Counted from the stretch's first letter, positions 26,638 to 36,751 are shown. The stretch is DNA of 64,000 nucleotides from Kozakia baliensis (GCF_001787335.1 NZ_CP014675.1:124001-188000); one strand, 5' to 3'. The notes: a model not told the origin generated them from the letters alone. Numbers and translations: made by a program.

Positions 26638-27264
26638 CGCAGAAAGAGGCGTCGAGCGAAATCTGTTGGAGGGATCGCAGAACCGTTAATTGATGTTCCT
26701 TGGTTTTGATTTTGGGCTTTTAGCGATTGGATCGAGGGTTCTTTGGGTCGCTTTTGATCTGCGCTTTGAACAGACCGGGGAGTATCGCCACTTGCGATGG
26801 CTACGTGCTCGCGCTGATCCGTTCCAGGAAGAGGAAGCGGCGGATATTGTAGACGATATTGGCCAGCCCGATCTTCATGGTCGCCCGGGTGATACCCACT
26901 GTCCGGATGAACAATCCCGTCTGCGATTTCTGATCGGCAAAGACATGTTCGACGCGGGATCGGGTCACCGACTTTCCAGCATTCGACTTCTGGATATGCC
27001 GGGGCATCGGTTTGAGATGCGGCTTTTTCCTGTGGACCTTCAAGACGAAACCCTTTTTGTCCATGAAATCCTCATTGGCTTTCGAGCGGTAGGCTGTATC
27101 TGCCCAGACGCTTGAGACCGTATTGGTTTTCTCAAGCAAGCCCTCTCTCACTCGTGCGCCATCACTGACGGCGGCATCCGTCGCCTTCCATTTCCGGATG
27201 AACCGAAATTTCCGGTCGATAGAGACGTGATCTTGTACCGAGAGCGCAAGCAATTTTTCCGGTT

Positions 27265-28602
27265 TCAGGAGTTCTTTTCGATCCGATTGGAACGACGTCC
27301 TGCTCTGATGTTTTCTCCGACAGTATAGCGCTCCAGAATGATGGCTTTTGCTTCACAGAGGGTGATGCTGTTTCCCTCCCTGTCGCGCACTTCATAAGGC
27401 TTTCCTCGTTTGAGAACGCTGAAGATCCGGTTCACAATACGATTGGCAACGGCACATAAAGCCTGTTTGTGATGATGACCTTTCGCCGTCATCAGCCTCC
27501 AATAAAGTTCTGCCAGTTCAGGATCTGTTTTTCGTGCCGTATCAGCAGCAAGATAAAGTGCATGTTTGATGCGGTTATTGCCACCCTGGGTCAGGGTCTG
27601 GCCCGCTCGCTCCACACCACCACTATCAGCCCTCCGGGGAAACAGGCCACAAAAACCCCGTAAATGTTTTTCGGAATGAAACCGCTCAATGTTCTGCAAG
27701 ATACCAATCAGGGTCGGCGCAAGATGTCGGCCGACACCCGGAATACTGAGCAGAAGAGCCTGTGGGTCGAGGTGTTTGTAGAGATCGGCAATATGCTGCT
27801 CAAGATCTCCAACTATTTGAATTTTCTTCAGAACATTCTCAATTTCCGTCGCAATTTCGAATTGCAGTTCCGAAAAATCAATGTGTGCCCCATGAAGGTT
27901 CTGGGCGTATTGCGCCGCTTCACGTAACCCTGTGATCAGCGTTTCCACAAAGGGCCCACTGCGCGGATGGTTCCCTCCTGCATGGGCTGCAACATATTTG
28001 GCGAGTGTCGTACGACGCGCCTTCAAAACATCCGAGGGGTGAAACCATTTCTGCAACAGGGCCAAAGAGAGCCGTGTTCCTAAGTCGGGCAAGACTGCTT
28101 CAAGCCTGGGAGATGCCCAACGAATGAGATCAAGCAGGCGCCGCCTGGCATCTGCGACCTCGTTCTGAAAGCGGCTTCTCTGTTTGGTTAGACGTTGAAG
28201 AGCGTGGCTTCGCGGATCCGGAATGTGGACTGGATCAAGACGTGGTCCACCAAATGACGGTATGGCCGCCAGGATCTGGGCATCAGCCATATCCGTTTTG
28301 GCGTGTTCGGAAAGGTAACGGCGTAGAGCCTTGACCCGTTTTCCCTTGACGCGAGCCACGGTGACGCCAGCATCTGCAAGATGGTGGGCAACAGGAAACC
28401 AGCTCATGCCGGTTGGCTCCATGATGGCCTGAATGTGGTCATCCGCCCTCAGCCCCATCACGGCTGTCTGAACAAAAGCGGCGAGTGAAGGCTGATCGTG
28501 CCTGAAACGAATTGCACGGCCATTAGGGCGGCCATCGTCATAGATCTGAGCGAGGTGATCTCCGCGAATGGCCAGATCAATACCAATGGTACGGAATGTC
28601 AT
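27265..28602 (-). CDS. IS110-family recombinase/transposase
   Basis: A 445-residue protein with an N-terminal DEDD RuvC-like domain: IGIDLAIRGD, AIMEPTGMSWF and AKTDMADAQIL carry the acidic residues. The C-terminal Tnp domain has LLSIPGVGRHLAPTLIGIL, and GGVERAGQTLTQGGNNRIKH supplies the serine nucleophile region. Family length is usually 320-450, so this is a long member. It appears intact and lies inside the decayed IS5-type transposase. Confidence 0.92.
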   Translation of the reverse strand: MTFRTIGIDLAIRGDHLAQIYDDGRPNGRAIRFRHDQPSLAAFVQTAVMGLRADDHIQAIMEPTGMSWFPVAHHLADAGVTVARVKGKRVKALRRYLSEHAKTDMADAQILAAIPSFGGPRLDPVHIPDPRSHALQRLTKQRSRFQNEVADARRRLLDLIRWASPRLEAVLPDLGTRLSLALLQKWFHPSDVLKARRTTLAKYVAAHAGGNHPRSGPFVETLITGLREAAQYAQNLHGAHIDFSELQFEIATEIENVLKKIQIVGDLEQHIADLYKHLDPQALLLSIPGVGRHLAPTLIGILQNIERFHSEKHLRGFCGLFPRRADSGGVERAGQTLTQGGNNRIKHALYLAADTARKTDPELAELYWRLMTAKGHHHKQALCAVANRIVNRIFSVLKRGKPYEVRDREGNSITLCEAKAIILERYTVGENIRAGRRSNRIEKNS

Positions 28603-28930
28603 GGTCGGTCCTTTCTGGTGAGGGAACCAACGCTACGGTCACAGTCAGGTGTGTCATTCGTGGCCGATCAACTTCACTCAAAGCAGACGCCACAATCATG
28701 TTACTCTTGCCCCGTCAGCGCGGCCGGACCGGGTTCATGCTTCACAAAAGACGAGACGATCGGCGGATCTCTCAGGGACTTCAGCCCCGAACCGGCCTGG
28801 TTCGTTCTGAGAGTATAGACCCGGTTCCCGGCATGCCGGGAACCGGGTCTGATCCACAAGCACGTCTCCGAAGCCTGTGCTTCTCCGACTTTCTCCATGG
28901 CATCAAACCCGGCCCCGCTATCGATACCTG
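28603..28930 (-). ncRNA. IS110 non-coding end, candidate bridge RNA region
   Basis: This is a 328-bp non-coding stretch between the recombinase start and the element end. It holds a 34-base perfect palindrome at 28817-28850 (half-site AGACCCGGTTCCCGGCA). IS110 elements of this arrangement transcribe a structured guide (bridge) RNA from here. I have not worked out its loops, so the RNA itself is inferred from position and structure only. Confidence 0.4.
28817..28850. repeat. 34-bp perfect palindrome in the IS110 end
   Basis: AGACCCGGTTCCCGGCA is followed immediately by its exact reverse complement with no spacer. It would fold into a very stable hairpin as RNA or a cruciform as DNA. It lies about 215 bp upstream of the recombinase start. 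Confidence 0.9.
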
Positions 28931-29830
28931 GGATTTGTAACTAAAGAACGGAATGGTGAGGTCCGTTGCGGAGATCGTTCCGTCATCCTGCCGCTTTGCT
29001 TTGGTGAATTTCAACGACCAGCGCGCACGACGGTCCTTGTGCGACAGCTTTGCCGGCTTGTCCTGCCAGTCCTGTGGAAGCCTACCTTCACGCAGATCGG
29101 CCTTCTCGGCGTTGGTATTGCGCTGCTTTGGAACCACGACCGATGTCGCGTCCAGGATCTGGCCCGTCATCGGCAGATAGCCCGCGTTCCGCAAGGTTGT
29201 ATCAAAGCAATTGAACAGACTCTCAATCGCACCCGCCTGTGTCAGACGCTCGCGAAACAGCCAGACCGTTTTGGCATCAGGCACACGGTCCGACAGGTCC
29301 AATCCCAGAAAGCGCATAAAAGACAGACGGTCATTGATCAGATACTCCGTCCGTTCATCAGATAAATTGTTCAGCGTCTGGATCACCAGAATTCTGAACA
29401 TCAGCACCGGATCAAAAGGCGGTCGTCCGCCCTTGCTTCCGTTTGTAGGCCAGAGCCTTCTCCAGATCAGGACAGAACGACTCACAGTCTACAGTCCGGG
29501 AAAACCTTCGAGCTGATCGCCAAGCCCGCTCAGCCGGGCAAGCCGCTCTCCGACATCAAAGAAGCCACGCTGCTTCATGATCCATACCACAATCAACGCA
29601 CAGGAAATGGAATCACACAGAAAACATCAAAACCAGAGGGTTTTTCGAACCCTCCACCTCGTTCTGGATGCTCTACGTTATAGGAGATGAATAAGGTTTG
29701 TTACGGGCGAAAGTCCCAAGTTCCGTCTGTCGCGCTTCGCCTAGTAATGTCCGCTTTCGGGCAACCACTATAAACGCTCAAATGACCGAGATGAGGCGGA
29801 AGCCGACATGGAGACACGCCCGTCATCCCA

Positions 29831-32017
29831 TCATGCGACGCTATCCGCCAGCCATTCCTTCAGTTTTGACCATCGTCGTTTTCCGCCTTGGTTGCGCACC
29901 GCAATCGTCAATGCCTTCTTCTGTCCAACGAGCACGACGAGCTTCCTGCCCCGTGTGACGCCCGTGTAGAGCAGATTCCGCGCCAGCATGGCGTAATGCT
30001 GCGTCACCAGCGGAATAACCACGGCCGGATATTCCGATCCCTGGCTCTTGTGGATGGTCGTGGCGTAGGCCAGCACCAGTTCGTCCAGCTCGCCGAGACC
30101 ATACACGACCTCCCGTCCATCGAATGAGACCGTCAGTTCACCTTCTTCGATATCGATCCTGTCGATAACGCCAAGATCGCCGTTGAAGACGTCCCGGTCA
30201 TAATCGTTAGCGATCTGCATCACCTTGTCGCCGGGACCATAGGTCCAGCCGAACCGCTCGACCTTCAACTCACCCGGCGGGTTCAGCGCCTGCTGCAATT
30301 CGATATTCAGCGATCGCGCCCCGAGCCCGCCCCGGTTCATCGGGCAGAGCACCTGCACGTCACGAACCGGGTCCAGCCCGAACCGCGCGGGAATGCGATC
30401 CTTCACCACGGCCAGCAGTTTGCGCAACCCGATCTCCGGTTCGGCCGCCTCGACAAAGTAGAAATCCGATCCTTCTTCCGCACTCAGTTCAGGCATCCTG
30501 CCCTCGTTGATCCGGTGCGCGTTGGTGATGATCCGGCTCTGCGCCGCCTGGCGGAATACCTCGGTCAGCCGCACCACAGGCACGGCATCGGAACCGATGA
30601 TATCGGCCAGCACCTGCCCCGGCCCCACTGACGGTAATTGGTCCACGTCACCCACAATCAGCAGGGCGGCGCTGTCGGGCAAGGCCCGCAGCAGGGAGCG
30701 CATCAGCAGCACGTCCACCATACTGGCTTCGTCCACGACCAGCAGATCGCAGGTCAGCGGGTTGATATCGTCCCGTTTGAAACTGCCAGTCGCCGGATCC
30801 GTCTCCAGCAGTCTATGGATGGTCTTGCCTTCCAGCCCCGTGCTTTCCGACAGGCGCTTCGCCGCGCGACCGGTCGGCGCACAAAGCTGTACATCCGTGC
30901 CCTTGGCGGTCACAATTTTTAGAATGGCATTGACCAGCGTGGTCTTGCCCACGCCAGGACCACCCGTGATCACCAGCGCCTTGCTGTGCAGGGCAAGGCG
31001 CACCGCCTCCTGCTGGCTGGGGGCCAGGGCAAGCCCGGTCTTGCCTTCCACCCAGGTCATGGCCTTTTCCGAGTCAATCTCCGGCCAGGGCGGACGACCG
31101 ACGGCACAGGCGCGCAACCGCTCGGCGATGCTCTGCTCCGCACGATACAGGCCGGAAAGAAAGATGCAGCCCGTCTCGCCAACGCTGTCGGCAACTACGT
31201 CGCCCGTCTCCAACTCCAGCGCAAGGGCCGTCTCGATCAGAGGTCCCGCGACCTCCAGCAGTTCGGCGGCCCCGGTCAACAACTCCCCGACCGGCAGGCC
31301 GCAATGCCCTTCATCCATCGCCTCGCCGAGCGCGTAGGAGATCCCTGCCCTCACCCGGATCGTTGCGTCGGGCGCGATGCCCATCTTCCGGGCGATCTGG
31401 TCGGCGGTCTTGAACCCGATGCCCCGGATATCCTTCGCCAGCCGGTAGGGGTTCTCGCTGATCAGTTGGACCGCGTTCTGGCCGTAGGTCTTGAAGATCC
31501 TTACCGCTCGCGAGGTGCCGACGCCGTTGCTGTGCAGGAACAGCATGATCTCGCGGATCACCTTCTGGTCCGCCCAGCCACCGACAATCCGCTCGGCCCG
31601 CTTGGGGCCGATGCCCGTCACCTCCCGCAGACGGTGCGGTTCCTGTTCGATCAGGTCGAACACCGCCTCGCCGAACGTCTTCACCAGTTTCTTGGCATAG
31701 ACCGGGCCAATGCCCCGGATCATGCCCGAACCGAGATAACGCTCGATGCCCTCGACCGTGGTCGGCGGGCTGGCCTTGAGGAACTCGGCCTTGAACTGGA
31801 GCCCGTGAGTATGGTCGTTGAACCAGCGCCCCGACATCTGCACGAACTCGCCCGCCGAAATCATGGCGGCGTGCCCCACGACAGTCACCAGATCGCGCTG
31901 CCCCCGCACCTTCACCCGCAGAACGCAGAAACCGTTCTCGGCATTGTGGAATGTCACCCGCTCCACGAGGCCAGCCAGTGCTTCCGTGGGCGAAGAGTCG
32001 GTGACGCGTCCGCTCAT
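29831..32017 (-). CDS. recD2: RecD2-type ATP-dependent DNA helicase
   Basis: A 728-residue SF1B 5'-3' helicase. An N-terminal OB-like/HhH region (tandem GIGPVYAKKLV, TGIGPKRAERIV, GIGFKTADQIARKMG) precedes Walker A GGPGVGKTT at about residue 351 and Walker B VVDEASMVD. The C-terminal motif is YATTIHKSQGSEYPAVVIP. I chose ATG 32017 (MSGRVTDSSPTEALAGLVER) because conserved sequence begins there. Relatives on plasmids are often annotated as RecD-like or TraA-type helicases. It lies downstream of the partition operon on the same strand, separated by 262 bp carrying TAGCTAGC-type repeats. Confidence 0.9.
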   Translation of the reverse strand: MSGRVTDSSPTEALAGLVERVTFHNAENGFCVLRVKVRGQRDLVTVVGHAAMISAGEFVQMSGRWFNDHTHGLQFKAEFLKASPPTTVEGIERYLGSGMIRGIGPVYAKKLVKTFGEAVFDLIEQEPHRLREVTGIGPKRAERIVGGWADQKVIREIMLFLHSNGVGTSRAVRIFKTYGQNAVQLISENPYRLAKDIRGIGFKTADQIARKMGIAPDATIRVRAGISYALGEAMDEGHCGLPVGELLTGAAELLEVAGPLIETALALELETGDVVADSVGETGCIFLSGLYRAEQSIAERLRACAVGRPPWPEIDSEKAMTWVEGKTGLALAPSQQEAVRLALHSKALVITGGPGVGKTTLVNAILKIVTAKGTDVQLCAPTGRAAKRLSESTGLEGKTIHRLLETDPATGSFKRDDINPLTCDLLVVDEASMVDVLLMRSLLRALPDSAALLIVGDVDQLPSVGPGQVLADIIGSDAVPVVRLTEVFRQAAQSRIITNAHRINEGRMPELSAEEGSDFYFVEAAEPEIGLRKLLAVVKDRIPARFGLDPVRDVQVLCPMNRGGLGARSLNIELQQALNPPGELKVERFGWTYGPGDKVMQIANDYDRDVFNGDLGVIDRIDIEEGELTVSFDGREVVYGLGELDELVLAYATTIHKSQGSEYPAVVIPLVTQHYAMLARNLLYTGVTRGRKLVVLVGQKKALTIAVRNQGGKRRWSKLKEWLADSVA

Positions 32018-32195
32018 CCTGCCTGCCGGAAGAACGGCACTTCTGTATCGTTCATGAACCGCCCTCTCCTTTCGTGACGTCGCAACGCACCAGTATTTGT
32101 ACAACGCGCCTCCTTACGACTACCTGTAATGACACTTGCCGAAAGCGAGTCTAGTTGACAGTTCTGTGCGCGCTAGCGTCGGGCTACCTACGTAA

Positions 32196-32211
32196 TAGCA
32201 GCTAGCTAGCT
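32196..32211. repeat. TAGCTAGC-type motif upstream of recD2
   Basis: TAGCAGCTAGCTAGCT lies between the small partition gene and recD2. It is the same kind of motif that recurs in the tandem repeats upstream of parA, so the same DNA-binding protein may act at both places. Confidence 0.45.
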
Positions 32212-32279
32212 CTTAAAACGCGACGTCGTATCCTAAAGGGGGCCAAAAGGCTCCAGGAACCCGATACTTATCGAGCCTA

Positions 32280-32606
32280 CTATCCCTGATCCGCTAGCTG
32301 CGCCATAGCAATCTCGATGGTCTCTGCCAGTGTAATGTCATGTTGGTCGGCGTAATCGTAGATCGCCTGCAGCGTCTCGCGCTTCAATCGCGTAGCAAAC
32401 TGTTCCGTCCGCCCGGTCCGGCGTCGAGGACGCCGCACTATCCCACCAGACGCGATGGGCATGGGCTGACTTGTAGTAGCCGTCGGGGTTTCGCGCAGGC
32501 CGGCCGATTTCGCGACTTGTTTGACTAATGCCGCATCAATACGCAGCGGCGAGGGTTGCCCGTCATCGCCAAAGTCAAGCGCGGCGCGGCGTGGTGCATT
32601 TGTCAT
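32280..32606 (-). CDS. Small ribbon-helix-helix partition protein (ParG-like)
   Basis: A 108-residue protein with a disordered basic N-terminal half (RRPRRRTGRTEQ). A C-terminal segment, EQFATRLKRETLQAIYDYAD then QHDITLAETIEIAMAQL, has the strand-helix-helix look of MetJ/Arc-type DNA-binding proteins. The start overlaps the parA stop by 4 bases. In type Ib partition systems such a small centromere-binding protein follows parA and binds repeats upstream of the operon. The assignment rests on position and fold, not strong sequence identity. Confidence 0.65.
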   Translation of the reverse strand: MTNAPRRAALDFGDDGQPSPLRIDAALVKQVAKSAGLRETPTATTSQPMPIASGGIVRRPRRRTGRTEQFATRLKRETLQAIYDYADQHDITLAETIEIAMAQLADQG

Positions 32607-33277
32607 CCTATTTCTCTTCCTTGCAATCCGTTGATTACCGCTTGCGCAAATGCCCGGCTGTTTTCACGTGCCGCGCTCAAGCCGCCCACCTCATTGTCAC
32701 CAAGCTCGTCGAGAACGCCGCCGATCGAAAACAGGGCGCGATACGCGGCGCGGTCGAGCAGAGCGGTCGGGAGCGTGGGAATTTTACTGACTTGGAATTG
32801 CCGCTCAATGTCTCGAAAGGTTCGTTCACGGATCGCCGAAGCAACCCGACTGAAGAATACTCGAAACACAATGGAACGGCCTACAACCCTTTCCATGTTC
32901 CGGATCAAGCGGATCGCTTTCGCGGCCTCGTTGGCGTCCAACATTGAACCCTGAGAGGGAATAAGAACAAAATCTGATCGTGCGATAGCGAAGCCGATGC
33001 GATCGGTAGCGGTCCCCTCAAGATCGACAATCACAAAATCAGATAGCTGGTTCGCGTTATCAATCGTGTCGATGATTGTGTCGACCGAATCGTCCACAAC
33101 GATACGCAATGTCGAGGGTATGGCCCGTATAGCGGACCACGCCTCAAGCGGACGATTCGGATCGGCATCGATAAGGGTAACGGACTTACCCGCGGCCGCC
33201 AGCTCGCCAGCAAGCACGACGGCCGCCGTGGTCTTCCCAACCCCTCCCTTGCTCGAGACGAAGGATATCACACTCAT
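32603..33277 (-). CDS. parA: ParA-family partition ATPase (short, type Ib-like)
   Basis: A 224-residue ATPase with deviant Walker A VSSKGGVGKTTAAVVLAGEL at the N-terminus, DADPNRPLEAW, and Walker B FVIVDLEGTAT. It lacks the N-terminal helix-turn-helix of long ParA proteins, which is the type Ib pattern. It forms a two-gene operon with the RHH gene. The first codons are repeated twice upstream (near 34030 and 34697) as stubs within the tandem repeats. It should drive segregation of the replicon, with its centromere in 33278-34850. Confidence 0.9.
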   Translation of the reverse strand: MSVISFVSSKGGVGKTTAAVVLAGELAAAGKSVTLIDADPNRPLEAWSAIRAIPSTLRIVVDDSVDTIIDTIDNANQLSDFVIVDLEGTATDRIGFAIARSDFVLIPSQGSMLDANEAAKAIRLIRNMERVVGRSIVFRVFFSRVASAIRERTFRDIERQFQVSKIPTLPTALLDRAAYRALFSIGGVLDELGDNEVGGLSAARENSRAFAQAVINGLQGREIG

Positions 33278-34850
33278 AAAAGTCAGCTCCGGTAAACGAT
33301 GACAGCAAATCTTTTGCTGCTTTTATTTTGCTAACAAGTGGCTAGATTCTAGCTAGCAGCTATCTGACGAGTTATGCCTCCTCTATCGGCCATTCTGGGC
33401 AGCGACGCAACTGCTAGCTGACTGCATTTTGCTATCTAGCGGATACCTAGCTGCTAGACATTGACGAACCAAACACTAGAGAGCATCGTCTCCTTTCGTA
33501 CCGTGATCATTACCACGCCACGTAGCTCAGGTATTTAAACCGTATAATCACCTAAGCGTCTGCAGCAATGCAACGAGACGCAAACTTCAGATCGGCGGTA
33601 TTCACGCTTTCGCAAAAGATGTTCGTGCGATAGGGGTCAGCAGCGAGACTCAGCACCATGACGTCCGCTCAATGTCCGCTTCTCACTTAAGCCTTTGCTA
33701 CAAGAGACTGGAGTGTACCTATTGGGCTTAGCTAGCAGCGATCTAGCAGCTAGCTAAACGTTGGATGTCCATTAGGTCGGCCACTATCGCATCGATTCAC
33801 ACTCTACCCGGCCGAGGAAAGCCATTCGGGCTAAATACCTAAAAAAGCTCCGCGACGAAGAGCATGTTCGAGAAGGGTGGACTTTAGGGGCGCTTCGGCA
33901 GACTTCCTGAATAATCTGCGGTAATTTTCCCCGCGGGCGTTGCTAATTTTCTTGACCCATTCAATGGACTTTAGGGGCGTTCCGCGTGATCGTCCGCGTC
34001 CCCGTTCGATACGAAGGATATCACACTCATAAAAGTCAGCTCCGGTAAACGATGACAGCAAATCTTTCGCTGTTTTTATTTTGCCAACAAGTAGCTAGAT
34101 TCTAGCTGGCAGCTATCTAGCGGGAGAAGCCTCCTCTATCAGCCATTCTGGGCAGCGACGCGACTGCTAGCTGACTTACATATTGCTGTCTAGCAGATAC
34201 CTAGCTGCTAGACATTGACGAACCAAACACTAGAGAGCATCGCCTCCTTTCGTACCGTGATCATTACCACGCCACGTAGCTCAGGTATTTAAACCGTATA
34301 ATCACCTAAGCGTCTGCAGCAATGCAACGAGACGCAAACTTCAGATCGGCGGTATTCACGCTTTCGCAAAAGATGTTCGTGCGATAGGGGTCAGCAGCGA
34401 GACTCAGCACCATGACGTCCGCTCAATGTCCGCTTCTCACTTAAGCCTTTGCTACAAGAGACTGGAGTGTACCTATTGGGCTTAGCTAGCAGCGATCTAG
34501 CAGCTAGCTAAACGTTGGATGTCCATTAGGTCGGCCACTATCGCATCGATTCACACTCTACCCGGCCGAGGAAAGCCATTCGGGCTAAATACCTAAAAAA
34601 GCTCCGCGACGAAGAGCATGTTCGAGAATGGTGGACTTTAGGGGCGTTCCGCGTGATCGTCCGCGTCCCCGTTCGATACGAAGGATATCACACTCATAAA
34701 AGTCAGCTCCGGTAAACGATGACAGCAAATCTTTCGCTGTTTTTATTTTGCCAACAAGTAGCTAAATTCTAGCTGGCAGCTATCTGACGAGTTACGCCTC
34801 CTCTATCGGCCATTCTGGGCAGCGACGCGACTGCTAGCTGACTGCATTTA
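33258..34850. repeat. Tandem direct repeats (about 750, 667 and 173 bp) upstream of parA; candidate centromere
   Basis: Three head-to-tail units begin at 33258, 34011 and 34678 with ACGAAGGATATCACACTCAT, the complement of the parA start. Units 1 and 2 are almost identical except for 86 bp present only in unit 1. That segment is bounded by the direct repeat GGACTTTAGGGGCG (first at about 33885), so slippage explains the difference. Unit 3 is cut off at an IS3 end. The units are dense in TAGCTAGC/CTAGCTGCTAG motifs, including an imperfect palindrome at 33728-33757 and again at 34482-34511. No gene is supported inside; only parA stubs of about 19 or more codons are present. Confidence 0.9.
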
Positions 34851-35115
34851 GAGGTGGACCCCATTTTTCGGACAGGTGTCTAAGCTATAATCCGACCTGA
34901 ACGAGGACGGGTTTTATGGGTAAGGTTACGCGCAAGAGGTATGCGGCGGAGTTCAAATCACGGGTTGCGCTGGAGGCGATCCGTGGGGAGCTGACGCTGG
35001 CGGAACTGGCTTCGAAACATGGTGTGCATCAGACGATGATTGCCCAGTGGAAGCGCCAGGCAGTTGAGGGCATGGCGGCAACCTTTTCGGGGAAGGCGGT
35101 GTCTGAGCCCCTGGT
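34851..35115 (+). mobile_element. Left end of an IS3-family element, truncated by IS21
   Basis: GGTGGACCCCATTTTTCGGA at the start resembles an IS3-family terminus. It is followed by an orfA start. The element cuts the third partition repeat on its left and is itself cut by the IS21 element on its right. Confidence 0.7.
34916..35115 (+). pseudogene. IS3-family OrfA (transposase helix-turn-helix subunit), truncated
   Basis: ATG 34916 begins MGKVTRKRYAAEFKSRVALE and continues AIRGELTLAELASKHGVHQTMIAQWKRQ, the helix-turn-helix/leucine-zipper start of IS3 OrfA. It is interrupted at residue 66 by IS21; normal OrfA is about 90-100 residues and OrfB is wholly absent. Confidence 0.85.
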
Positions 35116-35227
35116 TGTTGATTTTCACTGAGAACTGACCCGGGTAGGGCGGAAATTTTCATCGAGATTTGACCCATGCCTTCACACTCCCCGGCATCAT
35201 CTGCTGGGGGTTTTTGGAGTGATTGAC

Positions 35228-36751
35228 ATGGAGCTTCTGAGTGTGATCCGCCGGTGGCATCGCCGGGATCATCTTCCGATCCGCGAGATCGAACGCCGGA
35301 CAGGACTGTCACGCAATACGATCCGGAAATATCTCCGGGCAGAGAGCATTGAACCGCGGTTCCAGGTCCCCGAACGTCCCAGCCGACTGGACCCGTTTGC
35401 TGACAAATTGAGAGGATGGCTGGTTCTGGAAGCCGCCCGATCCCGCAAGAACCGGCGCACGGCGCGACGGTTGTATGAAGACCTTGTGACGCTGGGTTAT
35501 GATGGATCCTATGGACGGGTGGCTGCTTTCATCCGGCAGTGGAAACACGAACAGCACCAGGCACGCCAGACAACGGGCCGGGGTGTTTTCGTGCCCCTGT
35601 GCTTCCAGCCCGGGGAAGCCTTCCAGTTTGACTGGGGCGAGGACTGGACGGTGATTGCCGGGCATCGCGTCAAGCTGCAGGTTGCCCACACCAAACTGTC
35701 CTTCAGCCGGGCCTTCATACTCAGGGCCTATCCCCTACAGACCCACGAGATGCTTTTTGATGCGCTTACCGAGGCCTTCCGCGTGCTCGGTGGCGTGCCG
35801 CGGCGGGGTATTTTTGATAACATGAAGACGGCCGTGGACCGGATTGGCTCTGGCAAGGCACGTCAGGTCAACCTGCGCTTCATGGCCCTGGCCAGCCATT
35901 ATCTGTTCGAGACAACCTTCTGCAATCCGGCAGCGGGATGGGAGAAAGGGCAGATCGAGAAGACCGTGCAGGATGCCCGACGCCATATCTGGCAGGATCT
36001 GCCTGCCTTTCCTGATCTGGGGGCACTGAATGCCTGGCTGGAAGCCCGCTGCCTGGACTGCTGGGAACGGCTGCAGCATATCGAACTGGCCCGGAGCATC
36101 GCCGAGGTCCATGCCAGCGAGCGTCCTCACCTCATGGTGCCGGGGCGTCCCTTTGACGGGTTTGTCGAACAGACCAAACGCGTCTCACCAACCTGCCTGA
36201 TCCAGTTCGAAGGCAATCGCTACAGCGTGCCGGCCTCCTTTGCCAATCGTCCGGTCAGCCTGCGGGTTTATCCTGACAAGCTGCGCATTATCGCCGAAGG
36301 GCGGGTTCTGTGCGTGCATGACCGGATCATCACGCGTTCGCATGGTGTGCCAGGCCGCACGGTGTATGACTGGCGGCATTATCTGGCGGTCATCCAGCGC
36401 AAACCGGGCGCCCTGCGCAATGGCGCGCCGTTTACCGAATTGCCAGCTGCCTTCCGGACCCTGCAGGATCAACTGCTCAGGCGGCCTGGAGGCGACCGGG
36501 AAATGGCTGAAATCCTGGCCCTGGTGCTGCAGCATGATGAGCAGGCCGTCCTCTGCGCGGTTGAACTGGCTCTTGAAGATGGCGTGGCGACCAAGACCCA
36601 TGTTCTCAATACGCTTCATCGCCTGATCGATGCCAAGAGAACCGTGGTTCCCCGGCTCGATGCCCCACAGGCCCTGGTGCTCGAACATGAACCGTGCGCC
36701 GATACAGGGCGGTATGACATCCTGCGAAGGGACAGCCGCCATGCGTCATGA
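35228..36751 (+). CDS. istA: IS21 transposase IstA
   Basis: A 507-residue transposase. The N-terminal helix-turn-helix is [20 protein letters not shown]. The DDE core appears as [24 protein letters not shown] and [11 protein letters not shown]-terminal beta-barrel domain has [20 protein letters not shown]. The ATG at 35228 follows a GTG nine bases upstream that is also possible. The stop overlaps the istB start by 11 bases, usual for the family. Confidence 0.93.
   Translation: MELLSVIRRWHRRDHLPIREIERRTGLSRNTIRKYLRAESIEPRFQVPERPSRLDPFADKLRGWLVLEAARSRKNRRTARRLYEDLVTLGYDGSYGRVAAFIRQWKHEQHQARQTTGRGVFVPLCFQPGEAFQFDWGEDWTVIAGHRVKLQVAHTKLSFSRAFILRAYPLQTHEMLFDALTEAFRVLGGVPRRGIFDNMKTAVDRIGSGKARQVNLRFMALASHYLFETTFCNPAAGWEKGQIEKTVQDARRHIWQDLPAFPDLGALNAWLEARCLDCWERLQHIELARSIAEVHASERPHLMVPGRPFDGFVEQTKRVSPTCLIQFEGNRYSVPASFANRPVSLRVYPDKLRIIAEGRVLCVHDRIITRSHGVPGRTVYDWRHYLAVIQRKPGALRNGAPFTELPAAFRTLQDQLLRRPGGDREMAEILALVLQHDEQAVLCAVELALEDGVATKTHVLNTLHRLIDAKRTVVPRLDAPQALVLEHEPCADTGRYDILRRDSRHAS

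Larger units (their letters stand above)
27230..28930 (-). mobile_element. IS110-family element (about 1.7 kb)
   Basis: Boundaries are deduced by restoring the host reading frame: tac aaa tcc / cac gtc tct atc gac gives YKSHVSID as in intact copies. A TG dinucleotide occurs at both junctions (27228-27229 and 28929-28930), as expected for a duplicated recombination core. The recombinase gene is followed by only 35 bp but preceded by about 330 bp of non-coding DNA. That end of IS110 elements encodes the bridge RNA in characterised members. Confidence 0.82.
26801..29578 (-). pseudogene. IS5-type transposase, frameshifted and split by IS110
   Basis: The 5' part starts MKQRGFFDVGERLARLSGLG and loses frame after GDQLEGF. 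It resumes at GSKGGRPPFDPVLMFRILVI and runs to FFSYKS, where IS110 intervenes. The 3' part resumes HVSIDRKFRFIRKWKATDAA and ends FLFLERISAST at 26801. Compared with the intact copy at 41161-42240 there are small deletions near 29510 and 29440 besides the insertion, so it cannot make a normal transposase. Confidence 0.88.
26668..29655 (-). mobile_element. IS5-type insertion sequence, decayed and interrupted by IS110
   Basis: The ends GGAGGGATCGCAGAACC (left) and CGAACCCTCC (right) match those of the intact IS5-type copy at 41084-42372. Without the IS110 insertion at 27230-28930 the element would be about 1.29 kb, the same size as that copy. Confidence 0.88.

Noticed and set aside
30986-32077. 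A 363-codon open frame on the plus strand
   Set aside because: It lies entirely antisense to recD2, whose helicase motifs are unmistakable; high GC gives long shadow frames.
33831-34061. A 76-codon minus-strand frame in the repeat region
   Set aside because: It spans the junction of two repeat units beside a parA stub and has no independent support.
33258-34850. CRISPR array
   Set aside because: The repeats are long tandem units of 667-753 bp and short palindromic motifs at irregular spacing, not regular 25-40 bp repeats with unique spacers; no cas genes are present.
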